5,136 nucleotides of DNA from Chloroflexota bacterium (lineage in GTDB: Bacteria > Chloroflexota > Ktedonobacteria > Ktedonobacterales > Ktedonobacteraceae): the NCBI GenBank assembly GCA_005881495.1, contig VBHI01000295.1, forward strand, positions 1 through 5,136, read 5' to 3'. Shown one piece after another: positions 1-5,136 of this stretch. Positions within the stretch are counted from its first letter, which is position 1. Each line of letters opens with the position of its first letter. A program made the position numbers and the translations under genes. The notes below the pieces were generated by a model that was not told where the DNA came from, did no database searches, and was given only the letters and a program-made list of their open reading frames with translations.

Positions 1-276
1 TGACCAAAGTGGGACCTGGTTACTCCTTCACGACTCCAACGTTCTACACAGCAGGACCATTCATTCGAACATTGGACAAGGTCAGAGAGCAAGGGTTCCC
101 ATGTGTTTCTGCATACCCTTCTTGGTGGGGCCATTCCTGTGAACTGCCTCGAAAATGAGCGAACCGTGAGTCAAAGAGACGGCTGATGGTATTTTTTTCT
201 CCTTTTTGTCGTTGGCTTGACGGATCAACCAGAAAAAGGATGAGCATTCCGATGACCGTGTGCAGGGAGGGAGACC
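1..276. other. Upstream region with no assignable gene
   Basis: No convincing coding region is visible here. On the plus strand all three frames are open for only about 45-60 codons before a stop (for example the frame beginning at base 3 closes at the TGA at 156-158), and none of the translations resembles a family I recognise; one could be the tail of a gene that begins before the window. A T-rich run lies at about 190-207. A TTGACG at 217-222 resembles a -35 box, but no good -10 follows at the right distance, so the kinase promoter is not located. Confidence 0.4.
265..270 (+). promoter_or_regulatory. Shine-Dalgarno site that fixes the TTG start of the kinase
   Basis: GGGAGG lies 6 bases upstream of the TTG at 277. 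An in-frame TGA at 253-255 blocks any longer version, and no ATG or GTG follows in frame before the zinc-ribbon cysteines, so this site supports initiation at the rare TTG codon. Confidence 0.75.
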
Positions 277-2091
277 TTGGTAACATCGTTGTATTGCCGC
301 ATATGTGGGACCCGTTTGCCCACCGACAGTTCGTTTTGTCACACGTGTGGTGTGTCTCAAACGGGGACCGATCAGGCCCTAACAAGCTTGCCGCAGCAGG
401 AACCCGTCCAGATCGGCACTGGCAGGCAGTCCGCAGGACACCTGCTCCATCAACGCTATCGTCTGCTACGCGCCGTGGGACAGGGCGGCATGGGAGCCGT
501 CTACGTGGCCCAGGATACCCAACTGGGAGATCGTCTGGTTGCTGTCAAAGAGATGAGCATGAGTCGACTGACTTCGCAGGAGGTGCCGCTGGCCGTCGAG
601 CAGTTTCGCCGCGAAGCCCATTTGCTCGCTGGCCTGCATCATCCCAATCTGCCCGTCATTCATGAATATTTTTCCGAGAACGACCGCTGGTACCTGGTGA
701 TGAGTTTCATCGAGGGCCAGAATCTGCAAGCGGCTTTAGATGCCACCCCTGGGCACAAATTTCCCCTCCTGGAGGTGGTGCGCATCGGCATGGAATTGTG
801 CGACGTGCTGGAGTATTTACACACCCATACCCCCCAGATCATCTTTCGCGATCTCAAACCGCTCAATATTATGCTCACCCCCAAAGGACATATCTGCCTG
901 ATTGACTTTGGCATAGCACGCCACTTCAAACAGGAACAGACCAAAGATACAGCCTACTACTATTCGGTAGGCTACGCGCCCCCTGAGCAATATGGGCAGT
1001 CGCAGACCAGCCCACTCTCCGATATCTATAGTCTGGGGGCAACCCTCCATCAGATGCTTTCCGGGCATAATCCTGCGAGCAAGCCCTTTCAGTTTCCGAA
1101 CTTACAACTGGTGGACCCTACCATTCCCGTGCCGCTTGCCAAGCTGATCACACAGATGCTCGAAATGAACGAGCAGGCACGTCCAGCCAGTGTGGCGGAG
1201 ATCAAAGTGCAATTAGAGAAGATACTCGTCTCAACTCCACTTTCAGCGACGGTGCCAGTAAAATCTGGGCAAGCAGAGAGCAAGGGAGAGAACGGGAGCG
1301 AGAAAACACCCCTTCCGCCTGAACCGCTTCCTGCTCCACCGCAGGCCAATCAGCCTGCTGAACCAGCAACGCTGCCTGCGACGGTCATTGCTTCATCCAA
1401 ACCCTTTCCCGCGCCCCCCACAGCGCAGAAGGCGAATCCGCCAATGCTTGCTCCCAGCCCTGCTTCTATAGCCCCTACTCAGCCTGCAAGCTTCCATGCT
1501 GCGGTCATTCCTGATCTCCTTGATGCTCCTACTCCCACTTCATATGTTTTAATGTACTTTCGCCTTAGCGGAATAGTGCTAATCATCAGCGATATAATCT
1601 TTGCTGCCATTGGCTTACTACCATATTCTTTATACACTACACCCACCTTTATTAGTAGCATCAATTTGATTTTAGGAATTACAATCCTTCTGTTTTCATT
1701 AGGGCTGCCTGCACTACACATGAAACAATCTTACCAAACACGTTGGTTAGGCCTATCTGGTGTAGCGGCATTATGTACTAGTTCTCTTCTCTTCGCCATT
1801 AATTACTTCCTTACTAGCATCAATCCTTATCAGATCAACTATCCTCTTTTCTACGTCGCCAACGCTCTGCAAGTTATCGGCAGCGTTCTCCTTGGTATGG
1901 CTATCATTCGTGCATCTACTTTTCCACGTTGGACAGGCGTGTTACTTATCGTCTCTGGAATCATCTTTATAGGAAGTTTTATGGCTGCTTCCTTACCCGA
2001 TATCCCATTGTATATTATTAACAATGCCGCTACGCTACTAGGTTGTATTGCTTTTATAGGTTGCGGATACACTCTACTGAGACTAAAGTAA
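277..2091 (+). CDS. Zinc-ribbon Ser/Thr protein kinase with C-terminal multi-pass membrane domain
   Basis: Membrane-bound Hanks-type (PknB-like) kinase of 604 residues that should transfer phosphate from ATP to Ser/Thr of unknown target proteins. Visible in order: a zinc ribbon with CxxC pairs at Cys7/Cys10 and Cys21/Cys24; a kinase domain at about 60-317 with glycine loop GQGGMG (68-73), ATP-binding Lys91 in VAVKEM, helix-C Glu113, catalytic Asp192 with Lys194 and Asn197, DFG at 210-212, the APPEQYG motif near 234-240, DIYSLG at 249-254 and the conserved Arg302. All catalytic residues are present, so it should be active. The HRD motif reads FRD, with Phe replacing His. A Pro/Ala-rich linker (about 320-422) leads to roughly six hydrophobic helices (about 424-602) that I cannot assign to a family. 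The C-terminal part is much more AT-rich than the kinase part. The start is TTG, chosen from the in-frame stop at 253-255 and a strong Shine-Dalgarno site. It appears to be a single-gene unit. The kinase identity is very secure; signal and substrates are unknown. Confidence 0.96.
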   Translation: MVTSLYCRICGTRLPTDSSFCHTCGVSQTGTDQALTSLPQQEPVQIGTGRQSAGHLLHQRYRLLRAVGQGGMGAVYVAQDTQLGDRLVAVKEMSMSRLTSQEVPLAVEQFRREAHLLAGLHHPNLPVIHEYFSENDRWYLVMSFIEGQNLQAALDATPGHKFPLLEVVRIGMELCDVLEYLHTHTPQIIFRDLKPLNIMLTPKGHICLIDFGIARHFKQEQTKDTAYYYSVGYAPPEQYGQSQTSPLSDIYSLGATLHQMLSGHNPASKPFQFPNLQLVDPTIPVPLAKLITQMLEMNEQARPASVAEIKVQLEKILVSTPLSATVPVKSGQAESKGENGSEKTPLPPEPLPAPPQANQPAEPATLPATVIASSKPFPAPPTAQKANPPMLAPSPASIAPTQPASFHAAVIPDLLDAPTPTSYVLMYFRLSGIVLIISDIIFAAIGLLPYSLYTTPTFISSINLILGITILLFSLGLPALHMKQSYQTRWLGLSGVAALCTSSLLFAINYFLTSINPYQINYPLFYVANALQVIGSVLLGMAIIRASTFPRWTGVLLIVSGIIFIGSFMAASLPDIPLYIINNAATLLGCIAFIGCGYTLLRLK

Positions 2092-2168
2092 AGGGAAGGC
2101 TAAGGCAATTCGTGCGGAAGATGAGAAAGAGGCACGGTCGGTCAGGGTATGTCCAGGAGATCCCTCTC

Positions 2169-3401
2169 TCAAGGAGTATAGAATTGCACCTCCGGGTAGG
2201 CGCTCGCCGGGCCACGCAGCAGCAGTGAGGGCGCGCTGTTGAGATAGGTATCGAAGAAGGCGCGCACGTAAGCGCGTGTGATCTGCAGCCCACGCTGACC
2301 GTCGATGGAGCCGAGCAGCCCGAGGGCGCGCAAACCCAGCGGCAAGGAATGGACGGCGTAATCGGAGAAGTTGAAGTGCTCCGTGCCTTTGATGCTCATG
2401 AGATAGCTCGCGCCTCGTGGCACCGTGCGCAGGATCGCGTGGATGTCGTGCTGGAATGAGTGGCAATCGGAGTCCGAGCAGGAGCCCATATCGTGCTGAA
2501 TCACCATGAACGGCCTGGTGAGGCCCGTCTGCACCACATCACCGGCCAGGTCGCCATCGAGATTGATACCGGCCTTGCAGCGCGCGTCCATATGGCAAAC
2601 CTGTGCAGCCGTCGCTCCTCCGAAGGAATGTCCGAAGATGCCGAGACGCGCGAGGTCGAGACGCCCGCTGAACATGTTTCCTGGTGCCGTGTTCAGCCTG
2701 TCAAGCTGGTTCATGACAAAGATCACGTCCTTTGCCCAGACCGTCACGAGCTGATTGGCGGCCGCCTGCGGGTTCGCGCCTGTGTCGAGCTTCCCGGCGG
2801 GTGTCGCTTCTACGACGCGTCCATTGGGAAAGACCACTACATCAGAACTATAGGTAGGCGTGATAGCAAAGATGATGTAGCCGTGGCTCGCGAGATCCTC
2901 GAGCAGCGTCGTGTACTGCGTCGGGATGTCGCCCAGTCCTGGCTCGAAGATGAGCACGGGATAGCCCGCCGCAGCGGGGGCAAGTGGGGCGCGATCGAAG
3001 CTGTGAGTCTGGATGGAGTCGCTGCTCTGTGTGAGCTGCTGTCCGATGAAGCCATGCTGCTGATCGCTCAATTGCCCCCACTTCGACGGAAGATAGGGCG
3101 CGGGTTGCACTCCGGACACGCGAACAGCGCGCACAGCGGGATACCAGGCCCAGACGACAAGCTCTCTTTTCATTCCTGCATGCGGCGCGAGGGGATCATT
3201 TCGTGGCTGGTCGGTCCAATCGTACTCCATCCTACCGACGGCATAGGGGCCGGTCGGCGCGGGCAGCATGAGCGCTTGATGGCGTCGAATCTCGACAAAG
3301 GCAACACAGGAGATGGTGACGATAACGAGAATGAGCAGCAGGATCAGGAGAATCCTCGCAAGTCTCTTCAACCATGTACGGAAAGGTAAACGCGAAAGCA
3401 T
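2169..3401 (-). CDS. Membrane-anchored alpha/beta hydrolase, PAF-acetylhydrolase type II family
   Basis: A 410-residue serine esterase/lipase of the platelet-activating-factor acetylhydrolase (isoform II) fold. Family members hydrolyse short or oxidised acyl chains from phospholipids, and related bacterial enzymes act on other esters; the substrate here is unknown. A basic N-terminus (Arg8, Lys12, Arg13, Arg16) is followed by a hydrophobic helix at about 15-36, so the catalytic domain is probably outside the membrane. The oxyanion region is PGLGD at 154-158. The nucleophile is Ser259 in GHSFGG, the likely acid is Asp282 in the INLDGD motif, and the likely base is His342 in the EHFNFSD motif. 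The C-terminal YPEVQFY is also family-like. Cysteines 269, 275, 308 and 313 sit in two close pairs, compatible with disulfides in an exported protein. The ATG at 3401 is preferred over in-frame Met codons upstream (up to 3443) because GGGAGG precedes it at 6 bases and the signal anchor then begins at a normal distance. It converges with the kinase gene. No clear promoter was found. Confidence 0.9.
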   Translation of the reverse strand: MLSRLPFRTWLKRLARILLILLLILVIVTISCVAFVEIRRHQALMLPAPTGPYAVGRMEYDWTDQPRNDPLAPHAGMKRELVVWAWYPAVRAVRVSGVQPAPYLPSKWGQLSDQQHGFIGQQLTQSSDSIQTHSFDRAPLAPAAAGYPVLIFEPGLGDIPTQYTTLLEDLASHGYIIFAITPTYSSDVVVFPNGRVVEATPAGKLDTGANPQAAANQLVTVWAKDVIFVMNQLDRLNTAPGNMFSGRLDLARLGIFGHSFGGATAAQVCHMDARCKAGINLDGDLAGDVVQTGLTRPFMVIQHDMGSCSDSDCHSFQHDIHAILRTVPRGASYLMSIKGTEHFNFSDYAVHSLPLGLRALGLLGSIDGQRGLQITRAYVRAFFDTYLNSAPSLLLRGPASAYPEVQFYTP

Positions 3402-3407
3402 ACAGTT

Positions 3408-3413
3408 CCTCCC
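3408..3413 (-). promoter_or_regulatory. Shine-Dalgarno site deciding the hydrolase start
   Basis: On the minus strand GGGAGG ends 6 bases before the ATG at 3401. The alternative in-frame ATG codons further upstream, near 3443 and 3428, have no comparable site, so this favours the 410-residue form. Confidence 0.7.
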
Positions 3414-3668
3414 TGATATTTTTGTCATTGAGCAGAATAACATGCGCGTTTCTGCCAGACATACTGCTTAAGTGCATGAATACCGATTCCTGTGTGTATG
3501 CGAGATGAGACATGAGTGTAGAGAAGCTGTGCTTACCGGTTTTTGTTCCAACAGCTGTTCGCCACCAGCCATATGCCAAGGTATGAGGATAAAATAATCT
3601 GCTGATGGTCTCCTTATAGGGCTACGACAATTTCCCCAAAGAGTAATTTTGGCAAAGATGCCACGATA

Positions 3669-3686
3669 ATTGTAATCGATTTAAAT
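3669..3686. promoter_or_regulatory. Secondary operator, imperfect copy of the LacI-type palindrome
   Basis: ATTGTAATCGATTTAAAT matches the perfect palindrome at 3781-3798 in 16 of 18 positions, differing only in the right half-site. It lies 112 bp upstream, centre to centre. The shared sequence suggests the same regulator binds both, possibly with DNA looping; this is inference. Confidence 0.55.
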
Positions 3687-3733
3687 TTTTTGAGCGCGAT
3701 ATATGCTTAAAATCTCTTCCAGACTGATGTAAT

Positions 3734-3771
3734 AAGCCCTCCAAGAAAGCTTCCTCTCTATATGAGGGCTT
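3734..3771. repeat. 8-bp inverted repeat ending in the -35 box
   Basis: AAGCCCTC at 3734-3741 and GAGGGCTT at 3764-3771 are exact reverse complements separated by 22 bases. The right arm overlaps the first two bases of the TTGACA at 3770-3775. It could be a binding site for a second regulator or the stem of an RNA hairpin in upstream read-through. No T-run follows, so a canonical terminator is unlikely. Confidence 0.4.
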
Positions 3772-3798
3772 GACAAAATTATTGTAATCGATTACAAT
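3770..3798 (+). promoter_or_regulatory. Sigma-70-type promoter of the small ORF-mgsA unit
   Basis: A consensus TTGACA (3770-3775) and TACAAT (3793-3798, one mismatch to TATAAT) are separated by exactly 17 bases. Transcription would start near 3805, giving a leader of about 58 bases before the ATG at 3863. The spacer and the whole -10 box are covered by the palindrome at 3781-3798, so a bound protein would block RNA polymerase. Confidence 0.8.
3781..3798. promoter_or_regulatory. Primary operator, perfect LacI/GalR-type palindrome
   Basis: ATTGTAATCGATTACAAT is a perfect 18-bp palindrome with a central CG, the form typical of LacI/GalR-family operators (TGTAA-N-CG-N-TTACA style). Its position over the promoter spacer and -10 box points to repression. 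The cognate regulator is not encoded in this window, so the family assignment rests on the site alone. Confidence 0.75.
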
Positions 3799-3862
3799 TA
3801 TTATGACAACGCCGAGATGATTTTTGCAAAGTGACCGCACATAGCGGTGGAAGGATAGACGT

Positions 3863-4075
3863 ATGAATATGCAAGCTTTAGAACCAGGAACTGGTGCTTA
3901 TGATGCCAACTCGGAAACGGAAGCGCTAGCTGAAGGCGAATTCACTCAAGATGAGATTGCTTCCCTCTTGACACTCAGACAGTGGTATCAGAACGGGGGA
4001 AGTGATCGTGTGAACGTTGTACGCCATCTGGAGTTTCTCAAGTTTCTCATCATGCATGGAAAACTCGAGGCATAA
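3863..4075 (+). CDS. Small helical protein of unknown function upstream of mgsA
   Basis: A 70-residue soluble protein that I do not recognise. The first 25 residues are acidic and probably disordered. Residues about 28-44 (TQDEIASLLTLRQWYQN) and 48-65 look like two amphipathic helices joined by a Gly-Gly turn at 45-46; the second contains RHLEFLKFL (54-62) and ends in HGKLEA. There is no signal peptide, membrane segment or cysteine. The ATG at 3863 has AAGGA at 3851-3855, 7 bases upstream; a second ATG at 3869 is possible. It is the first gene behind the operator-controlled promoter, with mgsA 133 bp downstream on the same strand, so co-transcription is likely. It could be a small regulator or partner protein, but nothing in the sequence proves this. 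Codon use, Shine-Dalgarno site and promoter together make it a credible gene. Confidence 0.75.
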   Translation: MNMQALEPGTGAYDANSETEALAEGEFTQDEIASLLTLRQWYQNGGSDRVNVVRHLEFLKFLIMHGKLEA

Positions 4076-4194
4076 CAGGTGTACGAGGGCGAGGCTCTGG
4101 AAATCGAGGCAGAGGGGAAAAACGATCGCCAGGTCAGTGGGAAAAGCTGCCTTCTCATCAAGAAGATAAAAAAGAAGTCAAAAATACAAGAAAT

Positions 4195-4200
4195 GAGGAG
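4195..4200 (+). promoter_or_regulatory. Shine-Dalgarno site choosing between two mgsA start codons
   Basis: GAGGAG lies only 2 bases from the ATG at 4203 but 8 bases from the ATG at 4209. The second spacing is normal and the first is too tight, so 4209 is preferred. The alternative would add Met-Ser only. Confidence 0.65.
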
Positions 4201-4208
4201 AAATGAGT

Positions 4209-4676
4209 ATGAAGAAAAAGATTGTCCTCGTCGCACACGACGAGAAAAAGAAGGATCTGCTGGAATGGGCCCGCTTTAATCAAGTGATACTGAAGCAGCA
4301 CGAACTTTACGCGACAGGAACCACGGGCATACTGTTGGAACAGGAACTCGGGATTGAAATTAACAAGCTGCAGAGCGGACCCTTGGGCGGGGATCAGCAG
4401 ATTGGGGCCAAGATTGCAGCGGGAGAGATTGATCTCCTGATCTTCTTCTGGGATCCGCTCACCTCACAGCCGCACAATGCGGATGTGCAAGCGCTCTTAC
4501 GGCTCGCGGTCGTGTGGAATATTCCCGTCGCCTGCAATCGGGCGTCTGCCGATTTCATGATCTCATCGCCATTGTTATCGAATACCTATCAACGTTCCTT
4601 ACCCGATTATCACGTGTACGCGGAGCGAATGAATACTGATGAGGCGGAACCGCAGAAGAAACCACAGGTCGCTTAA
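4209..4676 (+). CDS. mgsA: Methylglyoxal synthase
   Basis: Cytoplasmic lyase (EC 4.2.3.3) that converts dihydroxyacetone phosphate to methylglyoxal and inorganic phosphate, opening a bypass of lower glycolysis used when sugar phosphates build up or phosphate is short. The 155-residue length is normal for the family. Signature motifs are all present: AHD at 9-11, YATGTTG at 34-40, SGPLGGDQQIG at 56-66, FFWDPL at 79-84, PH at 88-89 and LLRLAVVWNIPVACN at 96-110. By alignment from memory with the E. coli enzyme (offset 9), His10, Asp62, Asp82, His89 and Asp92 match its active-site residues, with Asp62 as the catalytic base, and Arg98 matches an arginine linked to phosphate binding and allostery. 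The C-terminal tail (about 138-155) is polar and probably disordered. A purine-rich leader and the GAGGAG site precede it. It appears to be the last gene of a unit starting at the promoter at 3770, and a strong hairpin follows its stop. The hydrogenic chemistry of disposal (glyoxalases) is not encoded in the window. Confidence 0.97.
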   Translation: MKKKIVLVAHDEKKKDLLEWARFNQVILKQHELYATGTTGILLEQELGIEINKLQSGPLGGDQQIGAKIAAGEIDLLIFFWDPLTSQPHNADVQALLRLAVVWNIPVACNRASADFMISSPLLSNTYQRSLPDYHVYAERMNTDEAEPQKKPQVA

Positions 4677-4681
4677 GAAGT

Positions 4682-4716
4682 GCATCAGCGCGAGGCAGTG
4701 TGCCTCGCGCTGATGC
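4682..4716 (+). terminator. Perfect 16-bp hairpin after mgsA, without a U-tract
   Basis: Arms at 4682-4697 and 4701-4716 pair perfectly over 16 bp, are GC-rich and enclose a 3-base loop (GTG). The structure begins 5 bases after the mgsA stop codon. No run of T follows on either strand, so it is not a textbook intrinsic terminator; it may still end transcription or protect the mRNA 3' end, and being symmetric it could serve both strands. Confidence 0.65.
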
Positions 4717-4830
4717 GTCCAGATGGTGAGAGTGGATAAAGCAAGCTGATTGAATAGATGACCTGGAAGAAGGCTGCTTTGCGCTCGTCGATATCAACGC
4801 ACAGCGCCTGGAGCTACATCCAATCTCTGT

Positions 4831-5019
4831 CTAATTGTACCTTTCAGCGGAAGGACGAGAGAAGAATGTAAATAGACCAGCAGCTATAACGATGACACCT
4901 AAAACGATGAGCCCTATCCCCGTTTTCATGTGGCCGTTAAGCAGAGTAAAACTGCCTCCTGCTACGACTATGACTGCTCCAATCAACAGGGCGATCCCCA
5001 TTATTTTTTTTCTGCTCAT
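4831..5019 (-). CDS. Small two-helix membrane protein
   Basis: A 62-residue protein with a basic start (Met-Ser-Arg-Lys-Lys), a hydrophobic helix at about 6-27, a short polar turn (NGHMKT, 28-33), a second hydrophobic helix at about 34-53 and a polar tail ending in AERYN. The pattern predicts a helical hairpin in the cytoplasmic membrane with both ends on the inner face by the positive-inside rule. I do not recognise a family or function. The frame stays open upstream to the window edge, but the ATG at 5019 is chosen because AGGAGA (5027-5032) sits 7 bases before it and the sequence upstream does not look coding. It is transcribed toward mgsA and ends 114 bp from the mgsA hairpin. Confidence 0.7.
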   Translation of the reverse strand: MSRKKIMGIALLIGAVIVVAGGSFTLLNGHMKTGIGLIVLGVIVIAAGLFTFFSRPSAERYN

Positions 5020-5026
5020 TTGTTTT

Positions 5027-5032
5027 TCTCCT
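5027..5032 (-). promoter_or_regulatory. Shine-Dalgarno site of the two-helix membrane protein
   Basis: On the minus strand AGGAGA precedes the ATG at 5019 by 7 bases. It favours the 62-residue form over the longer open frame that runs to the end of the window. Confidence 0.65.
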
Positions 5033-5075
5033 ATGAACATGCTCAAGCTTATTAACTTATTCACCTGGCCAGTAA

Positions 5076-5124
5076 GGGCCGATAATGGACTTTCAATAAA
5101 TAAAACGGATGATGGAATCGGCCC
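5076..5124. repeat. 8-bp GC-rich inverted repeat upstream of the membrane-protein gene
   Basis: GGGCCGAT at 5076-5083 and ATCGGCCC at 5117-5124 are exact reverse complements separated by 33 AT-rich bases. The near arm lies about 57 bases upstream of the ATG at 5019. It could be a spaced operator or an RNA stem in the leader; no promoter could be placed with confidence. Confidence 0.35.
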
Positions 5125-5136
5125 CTCCACTGTCAC

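Larger units (their letters stand above)
3402..3862. other. AT-rich intergenic regulatory region between divergent genes
   Basis: This 461-bp stretch separates the hydrolase (leftward) from the small-ORF/mgsA unit (rightward). I see no gene in it: the ORFs are short and low in coding character. The right half holds two related palindromes, an inverted repeat and a sigma-70-type promoter, each listed separately. A small 5-bp hairpin (ACCGC/GCGGT, 3834-3848) sits just before the ribosome-binding site of the 70-aa ORF. In the left half I found no convincing promoter for the hydrolase; TATTCT on the minus strand within about 3437-3442 could be a -10, but it has no matching -35. Confidence 0.6.

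Noticed and set aside
217..245. TTGACG as a -35 box for the kinase
   Set aside because: The hexamer is good, but the bases 16-18 positions downstream (around ATGAGC) do not resemble a -10 box.
186..665. A 159-codon plus-strand open frame overlapping the kinase start
   Set aside because: It is out of frame with the zinc ribbon and kinase motifs; its Arg/Ser/Pro-rich translation looks like a frame shadow.
2092..2168. Possible terminator between the convergent kinase and hydrolase genes
   Set aside because: I looked for stems followed by T-runs on both strands and found only 3-4 bp pairings, so no terminator is called.
2460..3389. A 309-codon open frame on the plus strand
   Set aside because: It lies wholly antisense to the hydrolase, whose catalytic motifs are unmistakable. 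The translation is rich in Arg, His and Glu with no recognisable motif, as expected from the complement of GC-rich coding DNA.
3622..3840. A 72-codon minus-strand frame in the intergenic region
   Set aside because: It runs through the promoter and both operators, has no family-like motifs, and its composition matches non-coding AT-rich DNA.
4079..4279. A GTG-started 66-codon frame between the small ORF and mgsA
   Set aside because: It overlaps the first 71 bases of mgsA in another frame and translates to a low-complexity Lys/Glu/Arg-rich peptide, so it is best seen as a by-product of the purine-rich leader.
4781..4807. Weak hairpin GCGCT/AGCGC around a near-palindrome, downstream of the membrane-protein gene
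   Set aside because: The stem is 5 bp with an interrupted interior and no T-run on the minus strand, too weak to call a terminator.

Overview
The window looks like chromosomal DNA from a free-living bacterium, most likely Chloroflexota of the Ktedonobacteria type. That placement is an inference from gene style: a zinc-ribbon Ser/Thr kinase with a Pro/Ala-rich linker and a multi-pass membrane tail, a lone methylglyoxal synthase, moderately GC-rich genes and loose spacing. No rRNA, tRNA, CRISPR array or mobile element was seen.

Layout. Bases 1-276 hold no gene I can support. A TTG-started Ser/Thr protein kinase (277-2091, +) has an N-terminal four-cysteine zinc ribbon, a complete kinase domain, a proline-rich linker and about six C-terminal membrane helices. 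It converges on a membrane-anchored alpha/beta hydrolase of the platelet-activating-factor acetylhydrolase type (2169-3401, -), with 77 bp between the two stop codons and no clear terminator. A 461-bp AT-rich intergenic region (3402-3862) follows. It carries a near-consensus sigma-70 promoter overlapped by a perfect 18-bp palindrome of LacI/GalR style, a second 16/18 copy of that palindrome 112 bp upstream, and a separate 8-bp inverted repeat touching the -35 box. Downstream are a 70-aa protein of unknown function (3863-4075, +) and methylglyoxal synthase mgsA (4209-4676, +). A 16-bp perfect hairpin closes this unit 5 bp after the mgsA stop. A 62-aa two-helix membrane protein (4831-5019, -) ends the window, with an inverted repeat upstream of its start.

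How it fits together. The strongest story is the small-ORF/mgsA unit. One promoter, apparently repressible by a LacI-family regulator encoded elsewhere, would drive a small helical protein and MgsA, which diverts dihydroxyacetone phosphate to methylglyoxal. Control by a sugar-responsive repressor would suit an overflow bypass of glycolysis, but the regulator, its ligand and the role of the 70-aa protein are not visible here. The kinase and the hydrolase look like independent single-gene units. Nothing in the window is clearly a new multi-gene system; the paired operators and the uncharacterised small partner of mgsA are the best leads.
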